56,499 bases of DNA, taken from positions 1-56,499 of the forward strand of contig CANMPD010000019.1 of assembly GCA_947499635.1 (NCBI GenBank), in the 5' to 3' direction. The stretch is from an uncultured Paracoccaceae bacterium (lineage in GTDB: Bacteria > Pseudomonadota > Alphaproteobacteria > Rhodobacterales > Rhodobacteraceae). Of the stretch, positions 42,938 to 51,608 are shown piece by piece (within the stretch, counting starts at the first letter, position 1; each line of letters opens with the position of its first letter). The notes beneath the pieces were generated by a model. That model did no database searches and had not been told where the DNA came from. It worked only from the letters and a program-made list of their open reading frames with translations. A program made the position numbers and the translations under genes.

Positions 42938-44113
42938 TTACTCCACGATATCAAAGTTGTGCAGATGCTTATCGGAGATCGTAATGCCAAGACCAGGCGT
43001 GTTGTCATCAAGATCGATGTAGCCGTCCACCGCATCAGGGTCGCCTTCAAAGATGTAATAGAACAACTCATTGCCCACTTCGATATCATGCACAGGGAAG
43101 TACTCTGCAATCGGGCAATTCACGTTCGCCATGGTCAGGTGATAATTATGCATCTGGCCGGCATGGGGGATAACTGGGATCTGATAAGCTTCGGCGATTG
43201 CGTTGATTTTCTGCGCAGCCGTGATGCCGCCAACACGGTTTGTATCGTACTGCAAAACGCTGACAGCCTTTTTCTCCAAAAGCTGCTGACATCCCATGAT
43301 CGAGAACTCATGCTCACCGCCAGAGATCGGGATAATCCCCATCGCATTCAGCTCTGCATAGCCATTGACGTCATCTGCAATTACCGGCTCCTCAAGCCAA
43401 CGCGGCTCATACTTTGCCAGCTTCGGCAACATGCGCTTGGCGTAATCAAGGTTCCACCCCATGTAGCATTCGAGCATCAAGTCCACATCGTAGCCCAAGA
43501 CTTCGCGCAGCGCCTCAACGCGTTTGAGGTTCTCGCGCATACCTTTCATGCCGTCTTTAGGGCCAAAACCAAAACGGGTCTTAAAACCTTGATAGCCGTG
43601 CTTCATAGCTTCTTCGGCTTCAGCTTGCATGCTTTCAACAGAACCCGCGTAAAGCTTAGAATAATACGTGGGGATCTTTTCTTTGGTGCGCCCACCAAGC
43701 AACTTAAACACGGGCTTGTTGGTCAGCTTGCCCATCAAGTCCCAGATCGCCAAATCAATCGCTGAGATCGCGGTCATACCGATACCTTTGCGGCCCCAAG
43801 CGTGTGAGCGGCGGTACATTTTGTCCCAAATATACGCGTAGTCAAACGGATCTTCGCCAATCACCATCGGCGCATACCAATCATCGATCGCCTTCTTCAC
43901 AACCGTCGGCGCAAGGGCTGCATTGCCGATGCCAATTGTGCCGTCATCGGTCTCGACTTCTACAGTCAACCATTGATGGAAGCGGAAGGATGCCATCGCA
44001 TCGCCTTTGTCCCAGAGTGCGTCTGACGCATTGGTACAGAAATTGCCTTCTGGAGGCACAGTCGGCCCTTTCCAATTCCAAACACGGGTGCGGATTGATT
44101 TAATTTTAGTCAT
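42938..44113 (-). CDS. Enolase-superfamily sugar acid dehydratase (rhamnonate/lyxonate dehydratase-like)
   Basis: The 391-residue protein belongs to the mandelate-racemase/rhamnonate-dehydratase branch. Metal ligands are in [10 protein letters not shown] (Glu; Asp often), WLEEPV and SGGEHEF, and the catalytic His is in [14 protein letters not shown]. Such enzymes convert an aldonate to 2-keto-3-deoxyaldonate. ATG 44113 is chosen for AAGGAT six bases upstream rather than the TTG five codons earlier. With a DHDPS-type and a KGSA dehydrogenase encoded downstream, a pentonate such as L-lyxonate is the favoured substrate; L-rhamnonate is the alternative. Confidence 0.88.
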   Translation of the reverse strand: MTKIKSIRTRVWNWKGPTVPPEGNFCTNASDALWDKGDAMASFRFHQWLTVEVETDDGTIGIGNAALAPTVVKKAIDDWYAPMVIGEDPFDYAYIWDKMYRRSHAWGRKGIGMTAISAIDLAIWDLMGKLTNKPVFKLLGGRTKEKIPTYYSKLYAGSVESMQAEAEEAMKHGYQGFKTRFGFGPKDGMKGMRENLKRVEALREVLGYDVDLMLECYMGWNLDYAKRMLPKLAKYEPRWLEEPVIADDVNGYAELNAMGIIPISGGEHEFSIMGCQQLLEKKAVSVLQYDTNRVGGITAAQKINAIAEAYQIPVIPHAGQMHNYHLTMANVNCPIAEYFPVHDIEVGNELFYYIFEGDPDAVDGYIDLDDNTPGLGITISDKHLHNFDIVE

Positions 44114-44155
44114 AAGTAAATCCTTCAATGCCGACGCAAAGCGTGGCGTTATTTT

Positions 44156-45163
44156 CTATGCGTCGCGGGATGCGCGATGTGTGCGGGCCATGCGTACAAG
44201 CAATGCAAACGCTTGCTGCGTTGCGCCAACATTGGCTTTTTTCTGGCCAGCGATATCGAAAGCCGTTCCATGTGCAGGGGTGGCAACGGGGATGGGCAAG
44301 CCGCCTGCCACAGTGACACCACGCTCAAAACCCATCAACTTAATCGCAATTTGACCTTGATCGTGATACATGGTCACAACCGCATCCACTTCACCGCGTT
44401 TGGCTTTGAGAAACACTGTGTCAGAAGGCCATGGACCCGTGACATTTATTTGTTTTTCTTGGATTTTTTTGATCGCAGGCTCTAAGATATCGATCTCTTC
44501 ACGGCCAAATTTTCCGTTGTCACCCGCATGTGGATTGAGAGCCGCAACCGCGATAGACGGGCGTTCATTACCCGCACGGCGCAGGGTATCATTGGCAAGA
44601 TTAACAGCGCGCGTTACGCCTTCTTGGCTGATGTTTTCAGCCACGTCTTTAATGCCGATGTGGCTGGTCACGCGGGTTGTCATCAACTCATCAAGCACAT
44701 TGATCTCTGAGTGATACCCGTCAAACCCCAAGTAGCGAGCCATGTACTTATGTTCATCTTCCGCGTTCAGTCCGGCAGATGTCATGGCAGCTTTGTTGAA
44801 AGGCGCGAAGAGCACCCCATCCACGAAACCAGCTTGCGCCAAATCCAAAGCCTTATCCAGACAGCGCAATGAGGTGGTGCCGCCTGCGACGGTCACTTCG
44901 GATATCTTCACGTCGTCTCGCTTGATGGTCTCCATCTCAAGGTGAGACACGCCAGATTGATCTGCGATGTCCGCTTCCTCAACTGCATTCAATACGACGG
45001 GTAAATCCGCTTGCTCAGCGCCCTGCTGCCATAGGTGGCTGTCTCCAACCAAAACGATGTCAGCCGCTTCAATCGTACCTTCTTCGTTGAGCAGCCTCGC
45101 GATCAACTCTGGGCCAATCCCTGATGGATCTCCTGGCACAATTGCAATACGTGGCTTGCTCAT
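44156..45163 (-). CDS. PdxA-like dehydrogenase (PdxA2 group)
   Basis: The 335-residue protein belongs to the 4-hydroxythreonine-4-phosphate dehydrogenase family. It starts SKPRIAIVPGDPSGIGPELI, and the metal-binding His positions are in NAEDEHKYMARYL, VTSHIGIKDVA and VVTMYHDQGQIAIKLMGFER. ATG 45163 has GGAAGGGG just upstream. PdxA2 paralogues work on tetronate 4-phosphates with a DUF1537 kinase; no such kinase is here, so a related hydroxy acid of the pentonate pathway is likely. A true vitamin B6 role is improbable in this operon. Confidence 0.87.
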   Translation of the reverse strand: MSKPRIAIVPGDPSGIGPELIARLLNEEGTIEAADIVLVGDSHLWQQGAEQADLPVVLNAVEEADIADQSGVSHLEMETIKRDDVKISEVTVAGGTTSLRCLDKALDLAQAGFVDGVLFAPFNKAAMTSAGLNAEDEHKYMARYLGFDGYHSEINVLDELMTTRVTSHIGIKDVAENISQEGVTRAVNLANDTLRRAGNERPSIAVAALNPHAGDNGKFGREEIDILEPAIKKIQEKQINVTGPWPSDTVFLKAKRGEVDAVVTMYHDQGQIAIKLMGFERGVTVAGGLPIPVATPAHGTAFDIAGQKKANVGATQQAFALLVRMARTHRASRDA

Positions 45164-46134
45164 GACAACCCCTTCCAATGTTTTGAATAGCCGTCTGGTA
45201 GGATCACCATGACGTCTGGCTCGATGCCTGTTTCGAAAGTCTGAACGACTTCAAATGTGTCTAAGTTGAATCGCTGCACCTGTTGGCAATCGATAGCGAT
45301 ATAGGCAAAGTCGGCCTCATCATCGATGCACAGAGCCAGCGGGTTCGCTGGCGTTTTTTGCTCATGGAGCATCTCACCCGTGGCCTCATCAAACACCGCG
45401 AATGAACCGCCAAAATGGTTCATCGTGAGCAAGCGATTACGCTTCTCATCATAATAAATGCGGCACGGATCGTCAGGCGTTGGGAAACTTCGTTTGACCT
45501 CAAGAGTGTTCGTATCAATCACGGCTGCCGTATTGGAAATACGTTGCGACGTGTACAAAAGCCCTGCATTTTCTCGCAGGCAACGCCCCTCTGGCTTTTC
45601 TCCAGTTTTAATGGAAACAGGTGCAAAAGACGCATCACGCGGCTTGAACATCGTCACGTCGCCTGAGGTTAAATTCATCGAGTAAGCTGTATCGCCGTCC
45701 CCACTGAGCGCAAACAAATGGGACTTGACCCCACCCGTAGGCGTAATGTGGTCCCATCCCAGATCGGCCCCAGTTTCAAAGGCCCGCGGGCTGTCTTTTA
45801 CGAGCAAATGCGCTGTCCATTCTGAAAGAACGTAAAGACGGCCCAGATCGTCGAGCTCAATCCCATGCGGGCGGGCATGCTTGCCCAAATCATAGGTGTG
45901 CGCGATCGCTTGCTTTTCAATATCTACAACGATGACGGAACGCCCATCAGTGCCATCAATACCAGAGTTCTGCACGCCGTAATGGCCGACGTAGGCGTAT
46001 TTAAAATCGTCATCTACGACAAACTCATGTGGATAATCGGGTAAAGAAAGCCGTCCCTGCAGAGCACCCGTCTCAATATCATACCAGCTCACACAGTGGC
46101 TGCATTTCTCAATTAGCATCATAGACTGCGTCAT
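45160..46134 (-). CDS. Cytoplasmic YncE/lactonase-like beta-propeller protein
   Basis: The 324-residue protein consists of repeated propeller blades (VSWYDIETGALQGRLSLPDY, SVIVVDIEKQAIAHTYDLGK, TAAVIDTNTLEVKRSFPTPD). It has no signal peptide, so it should be cytoplasmic. ATG 46134 is preferred for AAGGAGA upstream; the longer frame to 46200 is unlikely because it crosses the operator. It is the first gene of the catabolic operon. It may be a second lactonase (Lactonase_7 fold) or a sensor of the sugar acid; no catalytic residues can be assigned. Confidence 0.75.
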   Translation of the reverse strand: MTQSMMLIEKCSHCVSWYDIETGALQGRLSLPDYPHEFVVDDDFKYAYVGHYGVQNSGIDGTDGRSVIVVDIEKQAIAHTYDLGKHARPHGIELDDLGRLYVLSEWTAHLLVKDSPRAFETGADLGWDHITPTGGVKSHLFALSGDGDTAYSMNLTSGDVTMFKPRDASFAPVSIKTGEKPEGRCLRENAGLLYTSQRISNTAAVIDTNTLEVKRSFPTPDDPCRIYYDEKRNRLLTMNHFGGSFAVFDEATGEMLHEQKTPANPLALCIDDEADFAYIAIDCQQVQRFNLDTFEVVQTFETGIEPDVMVILPDGYSKHWKGLS

Positions 46135-46157
46135 GCGAATCTCCTTCAAGCACAAAT

Positions 46158-46171
46158 TGTGACCGGTAACA
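46158..46171. promoter_or_regulatory. LacI-type operator upstream of the catabolic operon
   Basis: TGTGACCGGTAACA is the exact reverse complement of the operator at 39322-39335. It lies 24 bases before the propeller gene start, where a repressor could block transcription. Confidence 0.78.
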
Positions 46172-46230
46172 TATCTACCGAGCAACTTCGAATTGATCAA
46201 TGAAAACCAACCCTAGGGGGGTGTAAAACT

Positions 46231-46250
46231 GGGCGGTGCAAACACCGCCC
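46231..46250 (-). terminator. Hairpin terminator after the second CUT2 binding-protein gene
   Basis: GGGCGGTG-caaa-CACCGCCC is a perfect 8-bp stem, followed on the - strand by AGTTTTAC. It lies 8 bases after the stop at 46258 and would separate the CUT2 operon from the catabolic operon. Confidence 0.72.
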
Positions 46251-46257
46251 AATATCG

Positions 46258-47409
46258 TCACCGTTCCAAAGCGCCCACACCAGAGAAGCGGAAGGCTTCT
46301 GTTTCAAGGGCATTCAACTCATCCGCGCTCATTTGGTCATGCGCGACAGTGATACGGCCTAAGAAGACAAACGGCACCTCATCTGAGCGTCCTTCCAGAT
46401 CAGCCTTGATAGCTTCAGCGGTTGCAGCGCCAACGTCATCACCCATGCGCATTGGCGTTGCATCGAGCTCACCGCGGCGGATCGCGTCAAGTTCGAGACC
46501 TGTGCCACCCCAACCGGTTGAGAATACCTCTTGCGCCTTATCCACCGAAACTTGCGCTTCTACGCTACCCATCGCCATGGCCGTATTGGCATTGTGGATG
46601 ACAGTTGCTTCTGAGTAGGCTTGCAAAATCAAAGACGTGCCTTCGAAACCGCCTTCACGTTGATACTCACCATAATGCTCATACACCGTGTTCCAGTTGC
46701 CCTTTTCCTCCACGCACGCTTTGAAATCACCAGAACGCTGATCGTCAGTGATCCCCGGAATACCGCGGTTCATCGCCATGGTGACGTCATTGCCCAAACG
46801 GTCGAGCATATAGTCACACATGGTCAGCGCACCTGCAGCCGACGAGAAATCGAACCATGCCGCGGGTTGACTGTCCAAGTCTTTGAGAGGTGTGTGGAAC
46901 GCCCAAACATAAGTTGAAAAACCATCCGTGGCAGCCATCTTATCAATGTTGTCAGCTTGAATTTGGAGCTCAGACGGGCCGAAAATGACGTAGTCATAGA
47001 GATCTGCATCTTGCACAACTTGATTGGCATAGGTCGACTGAAGGGAGTGCTCTACTTGGCGGCTTGCAAACTCGGTGGTTTCATATTTGATGCCAAGCTG
47101 ATCTAGACGTTTGGTCATCGCGAGGTAATTGCGGGCCCAAAAGTCAGATGTGTCAGCCGATGGGTAAACCATGGCGATTTGGATTGGATCATCAAGCGTG
47201 CCTGCGTAAGGCACGGCCTCTGCGCCAACAACAGCTTGCATTGCTTCGAGTTTGCCTTCCACGTTTACTTCACCCGGAACCCAATACTCGCGGTCCTCGA
47301 TGCCTGGTAGCTCAACCAATGGCAGTGCTTCATGCCCATCGGCATGTGCCATAGCAGCCAAGCCACAGATTGCACTTGTTGTCAGTAGATGTTTGCAGAA
47401 ATGTTTCAC
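46258..47409 (-). CDS. CUT2 ABC sugar-binding protein
   Basis: The 383-residue periplasmic-binding protein type 1 has a signal peptide (KHFCKHLLTTSAICGLAAMA) and, after an ~45-residue linker, PIQIAMVYPSADTSDFWARN and later TGWGGTGLELDAIRRGELDA. GTG 47409 is chosen because GGAGG lies nine bases before it; the 24 residues upstream are not signal-like. The linker (ELPGIEDREYWVPGEVNVEG) is longer than in RbsB. It would serve the permease and single-domain ATPase encoded just upstream. Confidence 0.88.
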   Translation of the reverse strand: MKHFCKHLLTTSAICGLAAMAHADGHEALPLVELPGIEDREYWVPGEVNVEGKLEAMQAVVGAEAVPYAGTLDDPIQIAMVYPSADTSDFWARNYLAMTKRLDQLGIKYETTEFASRQVEHSLQSTYANQVVQDADLYDYVIFGPSELQIQADNIDKMAATDGFSTYVWAFHTPLKDLDSQPAAWFDFSSAAGALTMCDYMLDRLGNDVTMAMNRGIPGITDDQRSGDFKACVEEKGNWNTVYEHYGEYQREGGFEGTSLILQAYSEATVIHNANTAMAMGSVEAQVSVDKAQEVFSTGWGGTGLELDAIRRGELDATPMRMGDDVGAATAEAIKADLEGRSDEVPFVFLGRITVAHDQMSADELNALETEAFRFSGVGALER

Positions 47410-47493
47410 GGTAAGTCCTCCCTTTCGTGAAATGTGGGGCCTTGCGGGTGCGTGAGGCCTCCTACCTCCCTGCGCACCCATTTTTGTGGCGGC

Positions 47494-48606
47494 CTAAGCC
47501 GCTTCGGTTGCCAGCCCAGCCCCAAGAACAAGCAACAGAATGAGTGCCCCGATAATGAATGCAGAAAGTCGGATCAGTTTTTGCGCCTCTTTGCTACGCA
47601 GTTTGACCATAAGCCCCTGCGTTCCATCGCGATCTTTACGTTGCATCCAAGCGTAAAGTGCAACCGAGCTGACGATGACGACACCAGAGGCAACGGATTG
47701 CCAGAAGAACTCGATGCGCAAAGTCACCAGCGCGTTGATCATCATCGACAAGAGCAGCACGCCAGACAGTGAGCCAACGATGGATGCACGGCCGCCAAAC
47801 AAGGACGTTCCGCCGACCACAACTGCCGCTATGACATGCAAGTTGAAGTATGGCGCTGATGTCGCTTGGATCGCATTGAGCTTACCAGTGAGCATCACGC
47901 CAGCCAAAGCAGCACAAGCTCCCATCAGAACATAAGCGTAGATCTTGTGGCGATCGACGGCGACTCCCGTCATCTCAGACGCCTCTGGACTTGACCCAAT
48001 CGAAATCGTGTAACGGCCAAAATGCGTTTGCGTCAAAGCCCAATATCCAAGCCCCATGGTAAAAAGACCAATGACCACTGGAATGGGAATAAATCCGGGA
48101 ATTGTGCCACGCCCAATGTCAGTCACCAAGTCAGGGAAACGCGCGAGGACAAGGCCCTTAGCAATCACCAACGCAAGTCCACGATACACGAGATCCATCG
48201 CCAGTGTCCCAATCAGATCTGGCACTTTGAGACGGGTGATGACCAAGCCGTTTATCAGCCCCATGAGTGCCCCAAGGGTAATTGCAATAGGCACAGCAAT
48301 CCAAGCAGGGAAATCATATTGCTTAATCAAAAACGCCATCAAAATACCTGAGAGTGCTGCAATCGAGCCAATGGATAGGTCGATGCCTCGCTGAGTGATG
48401 ACAAATGTCATCGCCATCGCCATTGGCATGTAGAGTGCCGCATCGAGCAAGATTAGCGTTAAATTGGACGTACGGAAATAACGTGTAGGTTCCGTAACTC
48501 CCATGAACAACAAGATGGCCAAGATCATCACCATCGGTCCAATGATGGAAATATACGGCTCAATACGGGCCATGATCGTTTTGTCATTTGCAGTCATATC
48601 AGACAT
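47494..48606 (-). CDS. CUT2 ABC sugar permease (RbsC-like)
   Basis: The 370-residue protein has nine to ten helices and the family motifs MAMTFVITQRGIDLSIGSIA, MGLINGLVITRLKVPDLIGT and VVGGTSLFGGRASIVGSLSG. An extra C-terminal helix and basic linker (RKDRDGTQGLMVKLRSKEAQ) follow. GAGGAGC precedes the ATG. It lies 12 bases after the ATPase gene and pairs with the binding protein encoded downstream. Confidence 0.93.
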   Translation of the reverse strand: MSDMTANDKTIMARIEPYISIIGPMVMILAILLFMGVTEPTRYFRTSNLTLILLDAALYMPMAMAMTFVITQRGIDLSIGSIAALSGILMAFLIKQYDFPAWIAVPIAITLGALMGLINGLVITRLKVPDLIGTLAMDLVYRGLALVIAKGLVLARFPDLVTDIGRGTIPGFIPIPVVIGLFTMGLGYWALTQTHFGRYTISIGSSPEASEMTGVAVDRHKIYAYVLMGACAALAGVMLTGKLNAIQATSAPYFNLHVIAAVVVGGTSLFGGRASIVGSLSGVLLLSMMINALVTLRIEFFWQSVASGVVIVSSVALYAWMQRKDRDGTQGLMVKLRSKEAQKLIRLSAFIIGALILLLVLGAGLATEAA

Positions 48607-48618
48607 ATTTTTGCTCCT

Positions 48619-49380
48619 CTATGCTGCTGCATCTTGGGCGCCAACAATCATGCCGAGCACCTCTTGCACTGAACTCTCAGCCGTTTTCACAACGCCGACA
48701 CCACGCCCTCGACGCTGCACATGAACACGGTCCGCAACTTCGAACACATCGTCGAGCGAGTGGCTGATTAAGATCACGGCGAGCCCTTGTGTGCGCAGTG
48801 TCTTGATCAATTTCAATGTGCGAGCGGTTTCCTGGGGTCCCAATGCAGCCGTTGGCTCATCCATCACCAACACCCGAAGGTCCGCATGATAGACGGCGCG
48901 CGCGATAGCGATCGCTTGGCGTTGGCCTCCAGACAAGCTGTCCGTCGGTACATCCATCGAACGCAAGCGCACACCAAGACGCTCATCCAATACGCGTGTC
49001 GCTTCCGATTTCATCAGCTTGTTGTCCAGAACGCGAATACCCAACATGTTCCGTGTGAGTTCGCTCCCCAGAAACATATTCGCCGCCGGTGTCAGGTGAT
49101 CGGCCAAAGCCAAGGTTTGGTAAACCGCATCAATGCCCTCAGCGATCGCATCCGAGTGGCTGCCCATTTCTAGGCGTGCGCCATTCAGCAGGATTTCGCC
49201 CTCAGTGGATTGATACACCCCCGTAAGAACTTTGATCAGTGTCGATTTCCCCGCACCGTTGTCACCAACAATTGCAAGTACTTCACCGGCATAGGCCGTT
49301 AAATCCACGCCTCCAAGCGCTGTCACACCGCCAAATTTCTTCACGATACCGCGCATCTGTACGAGTGGTTGGTCCGTCAT
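48619..49380 (-). CDS. CUT2 ABC sugar ATPase, single domain
   Basis: The 253-residue ATPase has Walker A VGDNGAGKSTLIKVL, signature SLSGGQRQAIAIARAV and Walker B VLVMDEPTAALG. CUT2 ATPases of the RbsA type usually have two such domains (about 500 residues); this one has a single domain and so should act as a homodimer, like FrcA-type proteins. It is followed by its permease and binding-protein genes. Confidence 0.93.
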   Translation of the reverse strand: MTDQPLVQMRGIVKKFGGVTALGGVDLTAYAGEVLAIVGDNGAGKSTLIKVLTGVYQSTEGEILLNGARLEMGSHSDAIAEGIDAVYQTLALADHLTPAANMFLGSELTRNMLGIRVLDNKLMKSEATRVLDERLGVRLRSMDVPTDSLSGGQRQAIAIARAVYHADLRVLVMDEPTAALGPQETARTLKLIKTLRTQGLAVILISHSLDDVFEVADRVHVQRRGRGVGVVKTAESSVQEVLGMIVGAQDAAA

Positions 49381-49515
49381 ATTCTCTCCCCTGTTTTGGA
49401 CAAAGCTCCGCCATGCGTGCGAAAACGCCCGACCAAAACTGTGTCTTAAAACTTATTTTATCTGTGCGAATTATTGATACCGACCAGCCATTTGAGACAG
49501 GCCGGTTCGTGGACC

Positions 49516-50565
49516 TTACTTGTCCCAGATGCTCGCGTAGGTTTCACGGTAAGGTGAGTCCGGATCGAATTGATTGCTCTCGCCCAATTTCTCCAAACCT
49601 TCCTGTGTCACCAAAGCGGGTGTCGTGACGTATCCAGAACAAGCCTCACCTTGAATCGCGCGGTTCAATTCATCGATCAATTGCCACCCTTGAAGGTTCA
49701 ACGGTTCAGCCACGGTCACAGCTTGATAACTATCGCTGCGAATACGTTGGAAAGCTGCCTCAGATCCGTCACCGGCAGAACCCGCTTGTGGTCCCTTGTC
49801 GCTTTTGATGCCAACAGAGGCCAATGCCGGTCCCATGAAGTCAAAGTACAAGTCGTTGATCGCCAAGGCGTGTGTCCATTCACTGCCGTATTTTTGCAAC
49901 AAGCTCGTTGTAAGTGGACCCATGCGTGCAGAGGTGTCTGCAATCGGGGTATCCACATATTCGAGTACGGTACCGCCCATGGCCTCAATGGTTTCTTTGA
50001 TACGGTCAGCTTTATCAATCGCGATCTGATACGTTGAGTCGGTGAAAATGACAGCTCCTACCTTGTCGGCTCCATCTTCTATCGCCCATTTCGCCGCCAC
50101 TTCCGATACAGCCATTGCATCTGTGGAAACGTTCACAAAAATACCGCCCGGTGCATCACAACCGATATGTGGACCGGAGTGCCAAGACACCATTGGGATG
50201 TTCGCATTTACGACACCTTCAAGGGCTGCCTGTTGCTCGACTGCATCAAATCCATTGATGATGACACCATCAGCTTTCAAAGCGACAGCTTGGCCAATGG
50301 CGGCAGTACGACCTTGGATCGAACCGGCCCCATCGAGCACCCGGATCTCCCAACCGATTGCAGCAGCCGCTTCCTCAATGCCTTTCGTTACCCCAAGGAT
50401 ACCGCCGTTTTTCAGATCGCCAGCTACGACCACAACAGACTTGCTATCGGCCCCAGCTGGCCCAGTGGACGGGCCATCAAAAGCGACCTCAGCCGAACTT
50501 GGCTGCGCAAGTCCTATCGTCAAGGCGGCGGTTGAAACCGCCATCACATTCCTCTTAAACATCAT
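49516..50565 (-). CDS. CUT2 ABC sugar-binding protein (RbsB-like)
   Basis: The 349-residue protein has a signal peptide (VMAVSTAALTIGLAQPSSAE) and a ribose-binding-like fold (GGILGVTKGIEEAAAAIGWE, VALKADGVIINGFDAVEQQA, YGSEWTHALAINDLYFDFMG). It binds a pentose-like sugar or sugar alcohol. It is preceded by its permease and double-domain ATPase genes, and a second CUT2 set follows, so the two sets are in tandem. Confidence 0.92.
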   Translation of the reverse strand: MMFKRNVMAVSTAALTIGLAQPSSAEVAFDGPSTGPAGADSKSVVVVAGDLKNGGILGVTKGIEEAAAAIGWEIRVLDGAGSIQGRTAAIGQAVALKADGVIINGFDAVEQQAALEGVVNANIPMVSWHSGPHIGCDAPGGIFVNVSTDAMAVSEVAAKWAIEDGADKVGAVIFTDSTYQIAIDKADRIKETIEAMGGTVLEYVDTPIADTSARMGPLTTSLLQKYGSEWTHALAINDLYFDFMGPALASVGIKSDKGPQAGSAGDGSEAAFQRIRSDSYQAVTVAEPLNLQGWQLIDELNRAIQGEACSGYVTTPALVTQEGLEKLGESNQFDPDSPYRETYASIWDK

Positions 50566-50586
50566 ATTCTCCTCCCATATGATCAG

Positions 50587-51606
50587 TTACTTTTTCGCGC
50601 CTTTACGGCGCTGAGCGTACCCTGCAATGCCGATCGCGATCAGCAAGGTTACGCCGTTGAACATCGGTTCAACCCAAAAGGATCCTCCGAATTGCTGAAT
50701 GCCTGAGATGCCCACCGCAAGGATCGCGACCCCTACAATTGTGCCCCAAACATTTACCCGGCCAGGCTTGATCGTGGTGGACCCCAAGAAAGCTCCCACA
50801 AGCGCAGGCAATAGAAACTCAAGTCCCACAGACGCCTGACCAATGCGCAGTTTTGATGCGAGTAAAACGCCAGCAAATGCTGTTAAAAAACCGGATGTCA
50901 TGAACGCGCCTACGACAAATTTATGCGTTGGAATGCCGTTCAATTGCGCGGCGCGCTGATTGGCACCGATCGCGTATAAGTATCGGCCGATTGGCGTGTA
51001 TTCGAAGACAATCCACATCGTCAGCGTAATCGCGAGCACATAGAACCCGGTGATCGGCAAGCCCAAAACGAATGTCCCGTTCAAGGACAAGAAATTGTCC
51101 GGCAGTGTGCCCACCATCTGGCGTCCACCCGTGTGCCACAACGCCAACGCGTAGAGGACAGTGCCCGTGCCAAGTGTCGCGATGAAGGAGTCAATGCGTG
51201 CGACTTCAACCAACCAGCCGTTTAAGAACCCCGAAAGCAAGCCAAGGAGCAAAACAATAACAACGGCAACAGGCCACGGCAGATCGTAAATTGTCTGCAG
51301 TGAAATTGCGAGAATATGCCAGAGCACAATCCCATATCCTACGGTCAAATCGATCCGTCCCGCAGCCATTGGGATCATCGCACCGAGAGAAAGAAGCGCA
51401 ATGATAGCCTTATCCGAAATAAGTGCGCGCAGGTTGAGCATCGTAGGGAAGGTATTAGGCAACAAGATCGAAAACAGGACAATCAAGAGCGCCGTGAGTA
51501 TGACCAAACCATACACAGGCAAGTACCTGAGCATGCGCGTCTTGAAAGATGCGTTTTTCAATTCGGCTTTGGTTGGTTCAAGTGCGTTAGATTCTAAAGA
51601 TTGCAT
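50587..51606 (-). CDS. CUT2 ABC sugar permease (RbsC-like)
   Basis: The 339-residue RbsC-like permease contains LGAMIPMAAGRIDLTVGYGI, LNGWLVEVARIDSFIATLGT and GAFLGSTTIKPGRVNVWGTI, with nine to ten helices. It starts two bases after the ATPase stop and lies 21 bases before the binding-protein gene. It is clearly divergent from the second CUT2 permease (47494-48606), so the tandem sets are not a recent duplication. Confidence 0.93.
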   Translation of the reverse strand: MQSLESNALEPTKAELKNASFKTRMLRYLPVYGLVILTALLIVLFSILLPNTFPTMLNLRALISDKAIIALLSLGAMIPMAAGRIDLTVGYGIVLWHILAISLQTIYDLPWPVAVVIVLLLGLLSGFLNGWLVEVARIDSFIATLGTGTVLYALALWHTGGRQMVGTLPDNFLSLNGTFVLGLPITGFYVLAITLTMWIVFEYTPIGRYLYAIGANQRAAQLNGIPTHKFVVGAFMTSGFLTAFAGVLLASKLRIGQASVGLEFLLPALVGAFLGSTTIKPGRVNVWGTIVGVAILAVGISGIQQFGGSFWVEPMFNGVTLLIAIGIAGYAQRRKGAKK

Positions 51607-51608
51607 AT

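Noticed and set aside
42959-43765. 268-residue + strand frame opposite the enolase-superfamily gene
   Set aside because: It lies fully antisense to a clear enzyme gene and has no start signal or family; it arises from codon bias of the real gene.
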